NCBI GenBank assembly: GCA_017938625.1
Contig: JAGBBD010000032.1
Span: 1-64,000 of the forward strand
Reading direction: 5' to 3'
DNA from: Oscillospiraceae bacterium
Lineage (GTDB): Bacteria > Bacillota > Clostridia > Oscillospirales > Oscillospiraceae
Length of the DNA: 64,000 nt
Positions 16,745-24,557 of this stretch are shown here, piece by piece; positions within the stretch are counted from its first letter, which is position 1, and the number at the start of each line of letters is the position of its first letter. The position numbers and the translations under genes were made by a program. Below the pieces are notes generated by a model, which worked only from the letters and a program-made list of their open reading frames with translations, was not told where the DNA came from and did no database searches.

Positions 16745-16927
16745 ATGAAAGAACAGAAAAAAGCGCCGCGTTCCCATGAACTGAAGGACAGGGAAGTGCC
16801 GCCTGTCAAGGGCGCTGTGACAGAGCCGGAGGACATCCTGCGCCGCCCTGCAGCCATTTTTGGCCCTGCCCATCCGCTGGAGCCGCTGGACAAAGCCAAC
16901 GCAGCGATTTTTGACACATTCATGTGA
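16745..16927 (+). CDS. Small hypothetical protein
   Basis: 60 residues, charged N-terminal half and Pro-rich centre (RRPAAIFGPAHPLEPLDKANAAIF). AGGGGTGAGAG precedes the ATG. No recognised domain. It is small but has a plausible ribosome binding site and a composition unlike a random frame. It runs in the same direction as the Cys-rich gene 77 bp further on. Confidence 0.45.
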   Translation: MKEQKKAPRSHELKDREVPPVKGAVTEPEDILRRPAAIFGPAHPLEPLDKANAAIFDTFM

Positions 16928-17003
16928 CACCTGTCGAAGCTGTGGCATAAGATGTCGTGGAGGCAATCGCTTCCGCGACATCTTTTCTTTTGGAGGAGAT
17001 CCT

Positions 17004-17261
17004 ATGGCTTGCAATTCCTGTAACAGCTGCAGCGGCATCGTGTTCCCCGACTTTGTGGCAAACTCCTGCTGCAACCCCTGCTGCGATACATGCGGCAATG
17101 TGGGCGGCGTCAATGACAGCAACTGCGGCTGCGGCTGCGGCAACGTGGCAGGCAGCTCCTGTGGCTGCGGTAATTCCTGCGGCTGCAACAGCTGCTCCTG
17201 CGGCTGCAACAGCTGCTCCTGTGGCTGCAACAGCTGGCTGCCCGGCTGCAATGCCCGTTAA
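17004..17261 (+). CDS. Cys/Gly/Asn-rich small protein with internal repeats
   Basis: 85 residues, of which about a quarter are cysteine. The C-terminal part is a near-repeat of SCGCNSC / SCSCGCNS units; the N-terminal part has paired cysteines (SCNSCSG, CCNPCCDTC). No signal peptide or hydrophobic helix. TGGAGGAG sits 7 nt before the ATG. Comparable small Cys-rich proteins in clostridia are often spore-coat or metal-binding proteins, or peptide-maturase substrates, but no radical-SAM maturase or exporter is adjacent. Function unknown. A hairpin (17268-17287) follows the stop. Confidence 0.7.
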   Translation: MACNSCNSCSGIVFPDFVANSCCNPCCDTCGNVGGVNDSNCGCGCGNVAGSSCGCGNSCGCNSCSCGCNSCSCGCNSWLPGCNAR

Positions 17262-17489
17262 GTGAAGCACCCGGTCTTCTGACCGGGTACATAGCAAGCC
17301 AAAGTGGAGCCTTGACAAAGGCAGCGTGCCAAAAGTTTTTTTGACACGCTGCCTTAATTTTTGAAACTTGTAAAGTTTCAAAAATATTCCTTATTGAACG
17401 TGAAGTGGGCTCTTTGCCCCCTTCACACTACCCCCGCTGCCCAGTCACAGAAATCTTTTTCATCGTTTATGGTAGACCAAAGTGGAGCC
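17262..17489. other. Intergenic region with hairpins and one copy of a 24-bp repeat
   Basis: No gene seen. It holds a hairpin ACCCGGTC / GACCGGGT (17268-17287), a larger imperfect hairpin with AAGGCAGCGTG (from 17319) pairing CACGCTGCCTT (to 17355) followed by TTAATTTTT, which can end the Cys-rich transcript, and a small AAACTTGTAAAGTTT inverted repeat at 17364. Confidence 0.6.
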
Positions 17490-17500
17490 TTGACAAAGGC
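17299..17500. repeat. Exact 24-bp direct repeat, two copies
   Basis: Copies at 17299-17322 and 17477-17500 are identical; both contain TTGACA. Only the second copy is followed by TATAAT at the right distance, so the first looks like an orphan half of a duplicated promoter. Confidence 0.85.
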
Positions 17501-17518
17501 TCCACTTGTTCATATAAT
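17490..17518 (+). promoter_or_regulatory. Consensus sigma-A promoter of queT
   Basis: TTGACA (17490-17495), 17-nt spacer, TATAAT (17513-17518): a perfect consensus. The spacer and -35 also form a hairpin (AGTGGAGCC 17481-17489 / GGCTCCACT 17498-17506). Transcription should begin near 17525. Confidence 0.92.
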
Positions 17519-17524
17519 GGATGC

Positions 17525-17634
17525 AACTGAAAACCGACAGTTCGTTGTTGCCATCCTGTCGTAAAACAAAACCAGGAACGTGGATGGGTGCAGTTTCTGT
17601 ATCCGTCTTTTTTGTTCCCAAAAGGGAGACACCT
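17525..17634 (+). ncRNA. Structured queT leader, candidate preQ1 riboswitch
   Basis: A 110-nt leader lies between the consensus promoter and queT. It has a hairpin CGACAG (17535-17540) / CTGTCG (17556-17561), an A-rich single-stranded stretch, and a second pairing region GGATG...TATCC around 17582-17604, then the ribosome binding site AAGGGAG. queT genes in related bacteria are controlled by preQ1 riboswitches, including a class first seen in Ruminococcaceae-like organisms. I did not match a covariance model, so class and even the identity are provisional. Confidence 0.45.
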
Positions 17635-18129
17635 ATGAAAAACACCTCTGTGCGCAAACTTTGTGCCTGTGCCATCATCGCGGCACTGTACGCTGCCATC
17701 ACCATTCTCACAGCACCTTTTTCCTATGGACTTGTCCAGTTTCGTCTGTCGGAGGCACTGGTGGTTCTGTGTGCTCTTGCGCCGAGTCTTGGCATCGGCA
17801 TCACGCTGGGCTGCTTTCTTGCCAATTTGTTTTCCACCGTCACGGCGCTGGATATGGTGGTGGGTACCCTTGCCACAGCTCTTGCCTGCCTGTGGACTGC
17901 CAAATGCAAAAAGCCGTGGACGGTGATCGTGCCCAACATTCTGACCAACACCGTGATCGTAGGCGGTATGCTGGCAGTCGTCCTTATGCCGGACAAACTA
18001 CCCGTTGGATTTCTCTTTTGCGGCGGACAGGTGGCGCTGGGAGAGATCGCCGTTATGGCGCTGCTGGGCATGCCGCTGTATGTATTTGCAAAGCGCACAG
18101 GCTTTGTGCAAAGAGTTTTGGGAGAATAA
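17635..18129 (+). CDS. queT: QueT-family queuosine precursor transporter
   Basis: 164 residues, five or six membrane helices. The QueT pattern is clear: IAALYAAITILTAPFSYGLVQFRLSEALVVLCAL near the start, then GLG-type TLGCFLANLF, ALDMVVGTLATALAC, and VALGEIAVMALLGMPLYVFAKR at the end. It is the substrate-binding S component of an ECF transporter thought to import a queuosine precursor such as preQ1, working with shared EcfA/T modules encoded elsewhere. AAGGGAG precedes the ATG. Expression is likely controlled by the leader described above. Confidence 0.88.
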   Translation: MKNTSVRKLCACAIIAALYAAITILTAPFSYGLVQFRLSEALVVLCALAPSLGIGITLGCFLANLFSTVTALDMVVGTLATALACLWTAKCKKPWTVIVPNILTNTVIVGGMLAVVLMPDKLPVGFLFCGGQVALGEIAVMALLGMPLYVFAKRTGFVQRVLGE

Positions 18130-18131
18130 CA

Positions 18132-18165
18132 GAAGCCATGGATCCATGATCCATGGCTTCTTCTT
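18132..18165. terminator. Bidirectional terminator
   Basis: GAAGCCATGGATC (18132-18144) and its complement (18148-18160), 3-nt loop, T-rich on the right. It ends queT and the convergent kinase-like gene. Confidence 0.8.
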
Positions 18166-18789
18166 TTATTTATCTTCCGTATCAACGATTTTGGCGATAT
18201 CCACGATGATATCCACGCATTTGTCCACACCGATGAGGCCCGAGTTGAGGGACAGATGGTAGTTCTGGCTCTCACCCCAGTTGCGGTTGGTGTAGTGCTT
18301 GTAGTACACGCGGCGTTTGTTGTCCTTGTCGGTCAGACGCTTTTTGGGTGTCTGCTTGGTTTCGCCGTAGCGCTCCACGATACGGGCGGCGCGGTGTTCC
18401 ATATCCGAATGGATGAACACATGAAGGCAGTCCTCACGCTCACGCAGGATATAGTCGGCGCAGCGGCCGATGATGACGCAGGGGCCCTCGTCAGCCAGTT
18501 TGCGGATCACATTGGTCTGGCAGACGAACAACTGGTCTGCCATGGACATAGAGTGCATCATCGCCATGGGGTTGGAGGACACGGCGATGTTGAACAAAAA
18601 GCTGTTGGTCACAGGGGCGTATTCGCCGGCTTCTTCTATGAAATCTGCGTGGAAGCCGCTTTCTTCCGCGACTTTATCCACCAGTTCTTTGTCATAACAG
18701 GGAATGCCCAAACGCTCCGCAACAGCCTTACCGATGGTACGACCGCCGCTGCCAAACGCACGGCTGATGGTGATGATCTTTTTTGTCAT
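18166..18789 (-). CDS. Cytidylate kinase-like family protein
   Basis: 207 residues. P-loop ISRAFGSGGRTIGKAVAERLGIP, the LVDKVAEESG segment, PCVIIGRCADYIL, and a lid region ERYGETKQTPKKRLTDKDNKRRVYYKHYT, all typical of the cytidylate kinase-like family that is separate from true Cmk. The family often occurs as extra copies in gut clostridia; its substrate is not established. GGAGG lies 9 nt before the ATG. Single gene with its own promoter. Confidence 0.82.
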   Translation of the reverse strand: MTKKIITISRAFGSGGRTIGKAVAERLGIPCYDKELVDKVAEESGFHADFIEEAGEYAPVTNSFLFNIAVSSNPMAMMHSMSMADQLFVCQTNVIRKLADEGPCVIIGRCADYILREREDCLHVFIHSDMEHRAARIVERYGETKQTPKKRLTDKDNKRRVYYKHYTNRNWGESQNYHLSLNSGLIGVDKCVDIIVDIAKIVDTEDK

Positions 18790-18819
18790 GTGCAGACCTC
18801 CTTATCCTTTTACAAACCC

Positions 18820-18848
18820 ATTATACACGCTCAGAGCGTAAAATACAA
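18820..18848 (-). promoter_or_regulatory. Promoter of the cytidylate kinase-like gene
   Basis: Minus-strand TTGTAT (18848-18843), 17-nt spacer, TATAAT (18825-18820), 31 bp before the start. Confidence 0.65.
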
Positions 18849-18885
18849 TTCCTCATTGTGCTGCACATGAAATTTTGTTTATTTT

Positions 18886-19317
18886 TTACAAATAGGGGCG
18901 CAGAGACGCGGAAAGGCTCTCCTCACAGCGGATCAGTTCCTGGGCAAGATCGATGGCGTTGCGATCTGCCATGGAATAGCGGTTGCGGCTTTTGCTCAGA
19001 GATTTGATGCCCATGTCGCAGCCGTCTGCCACAAGATAGGCAACGGTGGTATCATCGGATTTGACAGCCATTCTGGTATTGGTCTTGAGCCATGCCATGC
19101 TTTTTGCCATGGGATTTGGGGCTTTCTCCTGTCCGCCGTATTGCTGCAGCAGACTGCACGCCTGCTCCCGCAGCAGCTGATGGTCGCTGATACCCTCCTG
19201 CAGCTTTTGCCGCAGCTGAAGATCTTTTGTGTTGGGGAGCAAGCCGTCCATGGTGGAAACTGCCATATCAATACCGGCAGTGCAGTCGCCCAGAAGGGCA
19301 ATGGTGTCCTTGTGCAT
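18886..19317 (-). CDS. Helical protein of unknown function
   Basis: 143 residues, almost entirely predicted alpha-helix, no signal peptide or membrane segment. The pattern of four long helices (DTIALLGDCTAGIDMAVSTMDGLL, KLQEGISDHQLLREQACSLLQQYG, MAKSMAWLKTNTRMAV, AIDLAQELIRCEESL) recalls ferritin-like four-helix bundle proteins such as DUF2383, but the metal ligands are not evident. GGAGG is 5 nt before the ATG at 19317. Single gene. Confidence 0.65.
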   Translation of the reverse strand: MHKDTIALLGDCTAGIDMAVSTMDGLLPNTKDLQLRQKLQEGISDHQLLREQACSLLQQYGGQEKAPNPMAKSMAWLKTNTRMAVKSDDTTVAYLVADGCDMGIKSLSKSRNRYSMADRNAIDLAQELIRCEESLSASLRPYL

Positions 19318-19379
19318 AAGTGCCTCCTGCAAATTTTTTGTTAAGGTTTAAATAGCATATACCAATTTGGTGCATTTCA

Positions 19380-19388
19380 TGCTATAAT
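19380..19388 (+). promoter_or_regulatory. Extended -10 promoter of the DUF3006-like gene
   Basis: TG-C-TATAAT, 22 bp before the start at 19410; no good -35. Confidence 0.5.
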
Positions 19389-19409
19389 GATGCGGCAGGA
19401 GGGATGTAT

Positions 19410-19571
19410 ATGGGACCTGTCTATCTGACTGTGATGGAAATCTGCGGTGATTACGCGCTGCTGCGCAGCGACGGCGGCGAAGAGCGGCAGACAGCCATTT
19501 TTCTTTTGCCCGAAGGGATCACCGATGGCAGCAGATTAAAATTTGAAAATTTTTCTTATGAATTGATCTGA
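19410..19571 (+). CDS. DUF3006-like small protein
   Basis: 53 residues: MGPVYLTVMEICGDYALLRS then GGEERQTAIFLLPEGITDGSRLKF. The order (short beta-strands, ALL-(R)-(S)-DGG, IPxxLLPxGxxEGxxL) fits the DUF3006 family of small cytoplasmic beta proteins. AGGAGG is 7 nt before the ATG at 19410, which decides it over the ATG at 19404. Function unknown. A lipoprotein gene follows 90 bp later. Confidence 0.65.
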   Translation: MGPVYLTVMEICGDYALLRSDGGEERQTAIFLLPEGITDGSRLKFENFSYELI

Positions 19572-19661
19572 TCTGCCGGGAACATCGTGCAGAAATTCTC
19601 GTCTTAGTAAACAGCGCGGCTTTGCTGCGCGGAAATAAAAACAAACATTTTGGAGGAACAT

Positions 19662-20450
19662 ATGAAAAAACTGATCGCTCTGCTGCTGGTTCTGACCATG
19701 GCAATCGGCTTTGCCGCCTGCGGCAGCAAGGAAGAAGCTCCCATGGAGGAGATCACCGTTGAGACCGAGGTCGTGACCGACGAGACCGAGGAAACCACCG
19801 AAGAGACCACCGAAGAAGAAACTCCCGCCGAAGACATCACCGTGGACGAAATGGGTGATGAGACTCTGGACGATATTCTCGACAACGATATGTCCGTGGA
19901 GCTGCCCATCATGACTCCCGATGGTGAGTTCATCGAGGTGGAAGACTTCATCAACTCCGACGCCCCTGAGGCTGCTGCCACCGAGACTCTGACCGTGCTC
20001 AACAACATCTGGGCGCTGTACGGCGAAGGTGATAAGTTCGCTATCATGGGCGGCAATCCCGAAGCCGGCATTATGGATGCTCCCGGTGTCTATGATATGG
20101 CTTACGCAGAAAATCTGGGCTACAATCTGGTCATTCCTGCCGAACAGATCGCCAATGTGACCGAGGCTGCCACCATGATCCACATGATGAATGCCAACAC
20201 CTTCACCTGCGGCGCGCTGAAGCTGGCAGAGGGTGTGGATGCTGCTGCTTTCGCAGCTGCTGTGCGCGACGCCATTCAGGGCAACCAGTGGATCTGCGGC
20301 TTCCCCGAGAAGCTGATCGTTGCCGATCTGGGCAACGGCTGCGTGCTGGTCAGCTTCGGTATGGCAGATGCCATGGGCACTTTTGAGGCAAAGTTGACGG
20401 AAGCTTATGCCGGTGCACAGATCCTGTACAACGAAGCCATCGCAGGCTAA
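19662..20450 (+). CDS. Lipoprotein with acidic linker, unknown function
   Basis: 262 residues. Lipobox FAAC (Cys20) predicts a surface lipoprotein. Residues about 27-75 are a Glu/Thr-rich low-complexity spacer, followed by a compact domain (TETLTVLNNIWALYGEGDKFAIMGG ... IICGFPEKLIVADLGNGCVLVSFG) that resembles DUF4358-like extracytoplasmic lipoproteins, though I am not certain of that family. TGGAGGAAC precedes the start. A terminator follows. Probably single. Confidence 0.72.
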   Translation: MKKLIALLLVLTMAIGFAACGSKEEAPMEEITVETEVVTDETEETTEETTEEETPAEDITVDEMGDETLDDILDNDMSVELPIMTPDGEFIEVEDFINSDAPEAAATETLTVLNNIWALYGEGDKFAIMGGNPEAGIMDAPGVYDMAYAENLGYNLVIPAEQIANVTEAATMIHMMNANTFTCGALKLAEGVDAAAFAAAVRDAIQGNQWICGFPEKLIVADLGNGCVLVSFGMADAMGTFEAKLTEAYAGAQILYNEAIAG

Positions 20451-20461
20451 AGGAAGATCTC

Positions 20462-20493
20462 ATTTAGGCGCACCTTGGGTGCGCCTAAATTTA
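20462..20493 (+). terminator. Terminator of the lipoprotein gene
   Basis: ATTTAGGCGCACC (20462-20474) and its complement (20478-20490), 3-nt loop, short T stretch. Confidence 0.7.
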
Positions 20494-20509
20494 TGATTGG
20501 AGAAACCCT

Positions 20510-21895
20510 ATGCTCTTTTCCTCAATTCCGTTTTTGTATTATTTTCTGCCCCTTGTGGTGCTGATCTATTTCCTCGTGCCGAGGAAATTAAAAAACGCGG
20601 TGCTGCTCCTTTCCAGTCTGGTGTTCTATGGCTGGGGAGAGCCGAAGTATGTGTTTTTGATGGTTTTTACCATCGCGATGTTTTACCTGTGCGGTCTTCT
20701 GATCGGCAGAGCAAAGAAACAGGGATGGAAAAAATTCTGGCTCACCGTGTCGGCTGTCATCAGCGTGGCGCTGCTGGCTGTGTTTAAGTATGCAGACTTC
20801 TTTGTGTCGTCCTTCAATGCCGTCACAGGGCTGAGTGTGCCGCTGCTTCGTCTGGCGCTGCCCATCGGCATCAGCTTTTATACCTTCCAGAGCTTGAGCT
20901 ACACCATCGATGTCTATCGCGGCAATGTGCCTGCCCAGAAGAATCCCATCGCCTTCGGCGCCTACGTGTCCCTGTTTCCTCAGCTGATCGCAGGCCCCAT
21001 CGTGCGCTATGCCGATGTGGCGCGGGAGCTGGAGCACAGAACACATAGTGTGGATGACGCTGCCCTGGGACTGCGCCGCTTTCTGGTGGGTCTTGCCAAA
21101 AAGATCATTTTGGCAGACAGCTTTGCTCTGCTTATGGCACAGTTCCGCCAGTCCACAGAGCCGTCGGTGCTGTTTTACTGGATGTATGCCATCGCCTTTA
21201 TGCTCAATATCTATTTTGACTTCTCCGGCTACTCCGATATGGCGATCGGTCTGGGACGGATCTTCGGGTTTCATTTTATTGAAAACTTCAACTATCCCTA
21301 TCTGTCCAAAAGCGTCACCGAGTTCTGGCGGCGCTGGCATATGAGTCTTGGCAGCTGGTTCCGGGATTATATCTATATCCCCATGGGCGGCAACCGGGTC
21401 AGCAAGGCGCGGTGGATCTTCAACATCCTCACCGTCTGGATGCTGACAGGTCTGTGGCACGGTGCGGCATGGAACTTCGTCTTATGGGGACTGATGTTTG
21501 CCGTGCTGTTGCTTCTGGAGAAGTGGATCCCCGCGCTGCAGAAGCTGCCGGGTGTTCTGCGCCATGTGTATGTGCTGCTGGCGGTGTGTATCAGCTTTGT
21601 GCTGTTCAATGCCGAAAGCTTCGCTCAGGTGGGCAGCGACCTTGCCGGTATGTTCGGCTTATCGGGATTGCCGCTGGTTTCGGTGCAGACCATATACTGC
21701 CTGAGAAGCTACGGCCTGCTTTTTGTTCTTGGTGTGGTGGGGGCGACCCCTGTGGTCAAGCGCGCGGCGCTGCGTGTGAGTGAAACAAAGCTTGGCACAG
21801 TACTGGAATGGATCTGCATGGCAGGACTTCTGCTGGTGTGCACAGCCTATCTGGTGGACGGGTCGTTCAGCCCCTTCCTCTATTTCCGCTTTTAA
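20510..21895 (+). CDS. MBOAT family O-acyltransferase (AlgI-like)
   Basis: 461 residues, about ten membrane helices. Family landmarks: VLLLSSLVFYGWGEPKY near the start, LALPIGISFYTFQSLSYTIDVYRG, FDFSGYSDMAIGLGRIFGFHFIENFNYPY, EFWRRWHMSLGSWFRDYIYIPMGG, and the catalytic histidine in TGLWHGAAWNFVLWG. AlgI-type proteins pass acetyl groups across the membrane for O-acetylation of extracellular polysaccharides. The next gene codes for the matching extracytoplasmic DHHW-type protein 12 bp downstream, so the two form an acetylation pair. The modified glycan is unknown; no polysaccharide synthesis genes are nearby. Confidence 0.9.
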   Translation: MLFSSIPFLYYFLPLVVLIYFLVPRKLKNAVLLLSSLVFYGWGEPKYVFLMVFTIAMFYLCGLLIGRAKKQGWKKFWLTVSAVISVALLAVFKYADFFVSSFNAVTGLSVPLLRLALPIGISFYTFQSLSYTIDVYRGNVPAQKNPIAFGAYVSLFPQLIAGPIVRYADVARELEHRTHSVDDAALGLRRFLVGLAKKIILADSFALLMAQFRQSTEPSVLFYWMYAIAFMLNIYFDFSGYSDMAIGLGRIFGFHFIENFNYPYLSKSVTEFWRRWHMSLGSWFRDYIYIPMGGNRVSKARWIFNILTVWMLTGLWHGAAWNFVLWGLMFAVLLLLEKWIPALQKLPGVLRHVYVLLAVCISFVLFNAESFAQVGSDLAGMFGLSGLPLVSVQTIYCLRSYGLLFVLGVVGATPVVKRAALRVSETKLGTVLEWICMAGLLLVCTAYLVDGSFSPFLYFRF

Positions 21896-21907
21896 GGAGG
21901 TGCTGGG

Positions 21908-23014
21908 ATGCAAAGCAATAAAATTCACCGTCTTGGTGCCATGGTGTTGGCAGCCCTCTGGCTGGTGCTGACGGTCTTTGCGTGGTGCCTGCCGCCGCGG
22001 GCTCTGTCTGAAAGTGAGAGAAGACCCTTGGCGCAGCCGCCGCAGGTGACTGTGCAGGACATTCTGGACGGCTCTTTCATGAAGGAGTTTGAGACCTATG
22101 CCCTCGATCAATTCCCGGGCAGAGACAGTTTCCGAAAGCTGAAGGCGTTGTTCCATTACTATGCCCTCAACCGGGCAGACAACAATGAGATCTACCTTGC
22201 CGAAGATCACGCGGCAAAGCTGCTGTATCCTCTGGATGTGAGCGCTGTGGAGCTGGCCATGAGCAGACTGCAGCATGTGTATGACAAGTATCTCAAGGAC
22301 GCAAATGCGCAGATCTATATGGCTGTCATTCCCGATAAGAGCTTCTATCTGGCGCCCGCACTTGGCTATCCCACCATGGATTATGATGCCATGTTCTCTT
22401 TGGTGCAGGAAAAAGCCCCTTGGGCAGAACACATTTCTCTGACCGATGTGCTGGATATTGAGGACTATTACAAAACAGATATCCATTGGCGGCAGGAAAA
22501 CCTGCTTCCTGTGGCGCAGAAATTGACTCAGACCATGAATCTGACCGTGCCCGAGGAACAGGACTTTACCAAGGTTTCCGTTGACAGACCCTTTTATGGT
22601 GTCTATTACGGGCAGGCGGCACTTCCCATGCAGGCAGAGACCATGTATCTCATGGAGAGCTCCGTGACCGGTGCCTGTACGGTCTATGACCATGAGACCG
22701 GCAAGACCATGCAGGTGTATGACCCCTCCATGCTGGAAAGCAAGGATCTGTATGATATCTTCCTTGGCGGCGCCAAGAGCCTTCTGACAGTAGAAAATCC
22801 CAATGCCAAAACAGACAGGGAGCTGATCGTGTTCCGTGATTCCTTTGCAGGTGCACTTGTTCCGCTGCTTCTGCAGGACTATGCTGCAGTCACTCTGGTG
22901 GACATCCGGTATATCTCTCCGGAAGTTCTCGGCAATTTCGTGGAATTTGCAGGACAGGATGTTCTGATCCTCTACAGCACCACCGTGCTCAACACCAAAG
23001 GAATTTTGAAATAA
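21908..23014 (+). CDS. DHHW family (AlgJ/AlgX-like) extracytoplasmic protein
   Basis: 368 residues with one N-terminal membrane anchor (about 9-30). The signature Asp-x-His-Trp is visible in KTDIHWRQENLLPVAQKL and the serine of the SGNH-like fold in IVFRDSFAGALVPLL; FPGRDSFRKLKALFHY is also typical. The family works with an MBOAT partner to place acetyl groups on a surface polysaccharide. GGAGGTGCTGGG precedes the ATG. It is followed by a terminator, so the operon consists of the two genes. Confidence 0.85.
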   Translation: MQSNKIHRLGAMVLAALWLVLTVFAWCLPPRALSESERRPLAQPPQVTVQDILDGSFMKEFETYALDQFPGRDSFRKLKALFHYYALNRADNNEIYLAEDHAAKLLYPLDVSAVELAMSRLQHVYDKYLKDANAQIYMAVIPDKSFYLAPALGYPTMDYDAMFSLVQEKAPWAEHISLTDVLDIEDYYKTDIHWRQENLLPVAQKLTQTMNLTVPEEQDFTKVSVDRPFYGVYYGQAALPMQAETMYLMESSVTGACTVYDHETGKTMQVYDPSMLESKDLYDIFLGGAKSLLTVENPNAKTDRELIVFRDSFAGALVPLLLQDYAAVTLVDIRYISPEVLGNFVEFAGQDVLILYSTTVLNTKGILK

Positions 23015-23018
23015 GAAA

Positions 23019-23048
23019 AAGTCCGATGCACAGCATCGGACTTTTTTA
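23019..23048. terminator. Terminator of the acetylation pair
   Basis: AAGTCCGATG (23019-23028) / CATCGGACTT (23034-23043) with loop CACAG and T run. The same loop and nearly the same stem recur after the CsoR-type gene at 34008. Confidence 0.8.
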
Positions 23049-23049
23049 T

Positions 23050-23679
23050 TCAATTTGTGGGGATCTGACCGTGGTACTTTGCTTTGAGCACATTGTATGC
23101 ATTGGCTTGGGTCGCCTGTATATAGGGCATGATCCAGATGTAGGCGATACCGAAGGTGATCGCGCCGAGCAGCGCCCAGCCGAAGAAGGATAAGTAGAGA
23201 ATGAACAGCTCCATTTTGTGTCCGTCGGTCATGTCTTTGGACTGCTGGATGCACTCCAGAGCAGGCATTCCCTTGTTTTCTGCCAGAATGTACATGGACA
23301 TGGAGTAGGAGTATGCTTTGATGATGCCGGGGATGATGAACAGCAGCGACCACAGGAAGGTGAACAGTCCTGTGAGGAACTGGACTTTGAAGGCTGCCCA
23401 GAAATCATCGAAGCCGCTGAAAGCATCTGTGATTTTAAGTTCCTGGTCTGCGACTACGTTCAGATAGACGCGCATGATGCTCAGTGCAAATGCCGGGGTG
23501 ATCACGATGACGGAGATAATAGGCCCTGCCACGGGAATGATGCTGAGCAGTCCTGCCGCGATGGAAGAAATGGCGGCAATGAGAACAGCGATGACAAACA
23601 AAATGCCGATCTTACCCTTGATCTTCTGCTTTGCAAGACCTTTCAGATATGCCCGATCCATATAATCCTGATATTCCAT
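23050..23679 (-). CDS. DUF975 family membrane protein
   Basis: 209 residues, about five membrane helices. KGKIGILFVIAVLIAAISSI near the start, then FSGFDDFWAAFKVQFLTGLFTFLWSLLFIIPGIIKAYSYSMSMYILAENKGMPALECIQQSKDMTDGHK, is the DUF975 signature with a buried loop between helices. Function is not established for the family. GGAGCG precedes the ATG. Single gene. Confidence 0.85.
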   Translation of the reverse strand: MEYQDYMDRAYLKGLAKQKIKGKIGILFVIAVLIAAISSIAAGLLSIIPVAGPIISVIVITPAFALSIMRVYLNVVADQELKITDAFSGFDDFWAAFKVQFLTGLFTFLWSLLFIIPGIIKAYSYSMSMYILAENKGMPALECIQQSKDMTDGHKMELFILYLSFFGWALLGAITFGIAYIWIMPYIQATQANAYNVLKAKYHGQIPTN

Positions 23680-23726
23680 AACACACGCTCCTTTTCTATA
23701 TGGTGAACTAATTATAACATAACATG

Positions 23727-23762
23727 AAAAAAGGCAAGCATAGAAATATGCCTGCCTTTTTT
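23727..23762. terminator. Bidirectional terminator between DUF975 and HAD genes
   Basis: AAAAAAGGCAAGCATA pairs with TATGCCTGCCTTTTTT with a single wobble, 4-nt loop; it ends the HAD/aspS/hisS transcript on the minus strand. Confidence 0.7.
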
Positions 23763-23764
23763 GG

Positions 23765-24556
23765 TTATTTTGTCTTTTCTGCCTCTGTCGGGATGTCGCC
23801 TACGCCGGGGAGCACCACGGTGGGACGGTAGGCATAGGTGTTGAGGGTCTCGGGACTGGTGACGCCGGTCATGACCAGTACGGTGGACATGCCGCTTTCC
23901 AGACCGGAGATGATGTCCGTGTCCATACGGTCACCAACCATGACGGCTTCTGCCGAATGGCAGCCAAGCAGCCTGAGACCTGTGCGCATCATCAAGGGAT
24001 TGGGCTTGCCGCAGAAGTAAGCCTTTTTTCCGGTGGCGATCTCGATGGGGGAGACCAGCGCACCGCAGGCAGGGGCGATGCCGTCTTCAATAGGGCCGGA
24101 GGCATCGGGATTGGTGCCGATGAGCTTGGCACCCTTGCGCACCAGATTGGTGGCTTTGGTCAGGGTGTCCAGGGTGTAGGACTTGCTTTCACCGATGACC
24201 ACATAGTCCGGATCTACATCATTCATGGTGATACCGGCGTCATACAGGGCGTTGAGCAGACCTGCGTCACCCACGGCATAGACCGTGCAGCCGGGAGCCT
24301 GTGCCTTTAAAAAGGCAGCTGTGGCAAGGGCGCTGGTGTAGAAATGCTTTTCCGGCACATCCAGACCCATTCTTGCCAGCTTCTGCTGCAGCTCTCTGGG
24401 GGTGCTGCAGGAGCTGTTGGTCAGAAACAGGAATTCTTTCTTTTCCCGATGGAGCCAGTCGATAAACCGATCCACACCGGGCAGGACTTTATTGCCGTGA
24501 TAGATGACACCGTCCATATCACAGATAAAGCCTTTTTTCTCATTAAAATCGATCAT
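23765..24556 (-). CDS. HAD-IIA family phosphatase (NagD-like)
   Basis: 263 residues. Motif I is FICDMDGVIYHGNKVLPG, motif II FLTNSSCSTPRELQQKL, then CGKPNPLMMRTGLRLL (motif III) and MVGDRMDTDIISGLESGMSTVLVMTG (motif IV), the NagD/PGP subgroup of haloacid dehalogenase hydrolases. Members hydrolyse small phosphates such as nucleotides, phosphoglycolate or glycerol phosphate; the exact substrate is not predictable. The start at 24556 lies 1 bp after the aspS stop with AGAAGAG inside the aspS end, so it is translationally coupled to aspS. Confidence 0.88.
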   Translation of the reverse strand: MIDFNEKKGFICDMDGVIYHGNKVLPGVDRFIDWLHREKKEFLFLTNSSCSTPRELQQKLARMGLDVPEKHFYTSALATAAFLKAQAPGCTVYAVGDAGLLNALYDAGITMNDVDPDYVVIGESKSYTLDTLTKATNLVRKGAKLIGTNPDASGPIEDGIAPACGALVSPIEIATGKKAYFCGKPNPLMMRTGLRLLGCHSAEAVMVGDRMDTDIISGLESGMSTVLVMTGVTSPETLNTYAYRPTVVLPGVGDIPTEAEKTK

Positions 24557-24557
24557 A

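Noticed and set aside
17004..17261. Considered as a precursor of a modified peptide (ranthipeptide type)
   Set aside because: No radical-SAM maturase, protease or exporter lies within several kilobases, and the cysteine spacing does not fit a single core.
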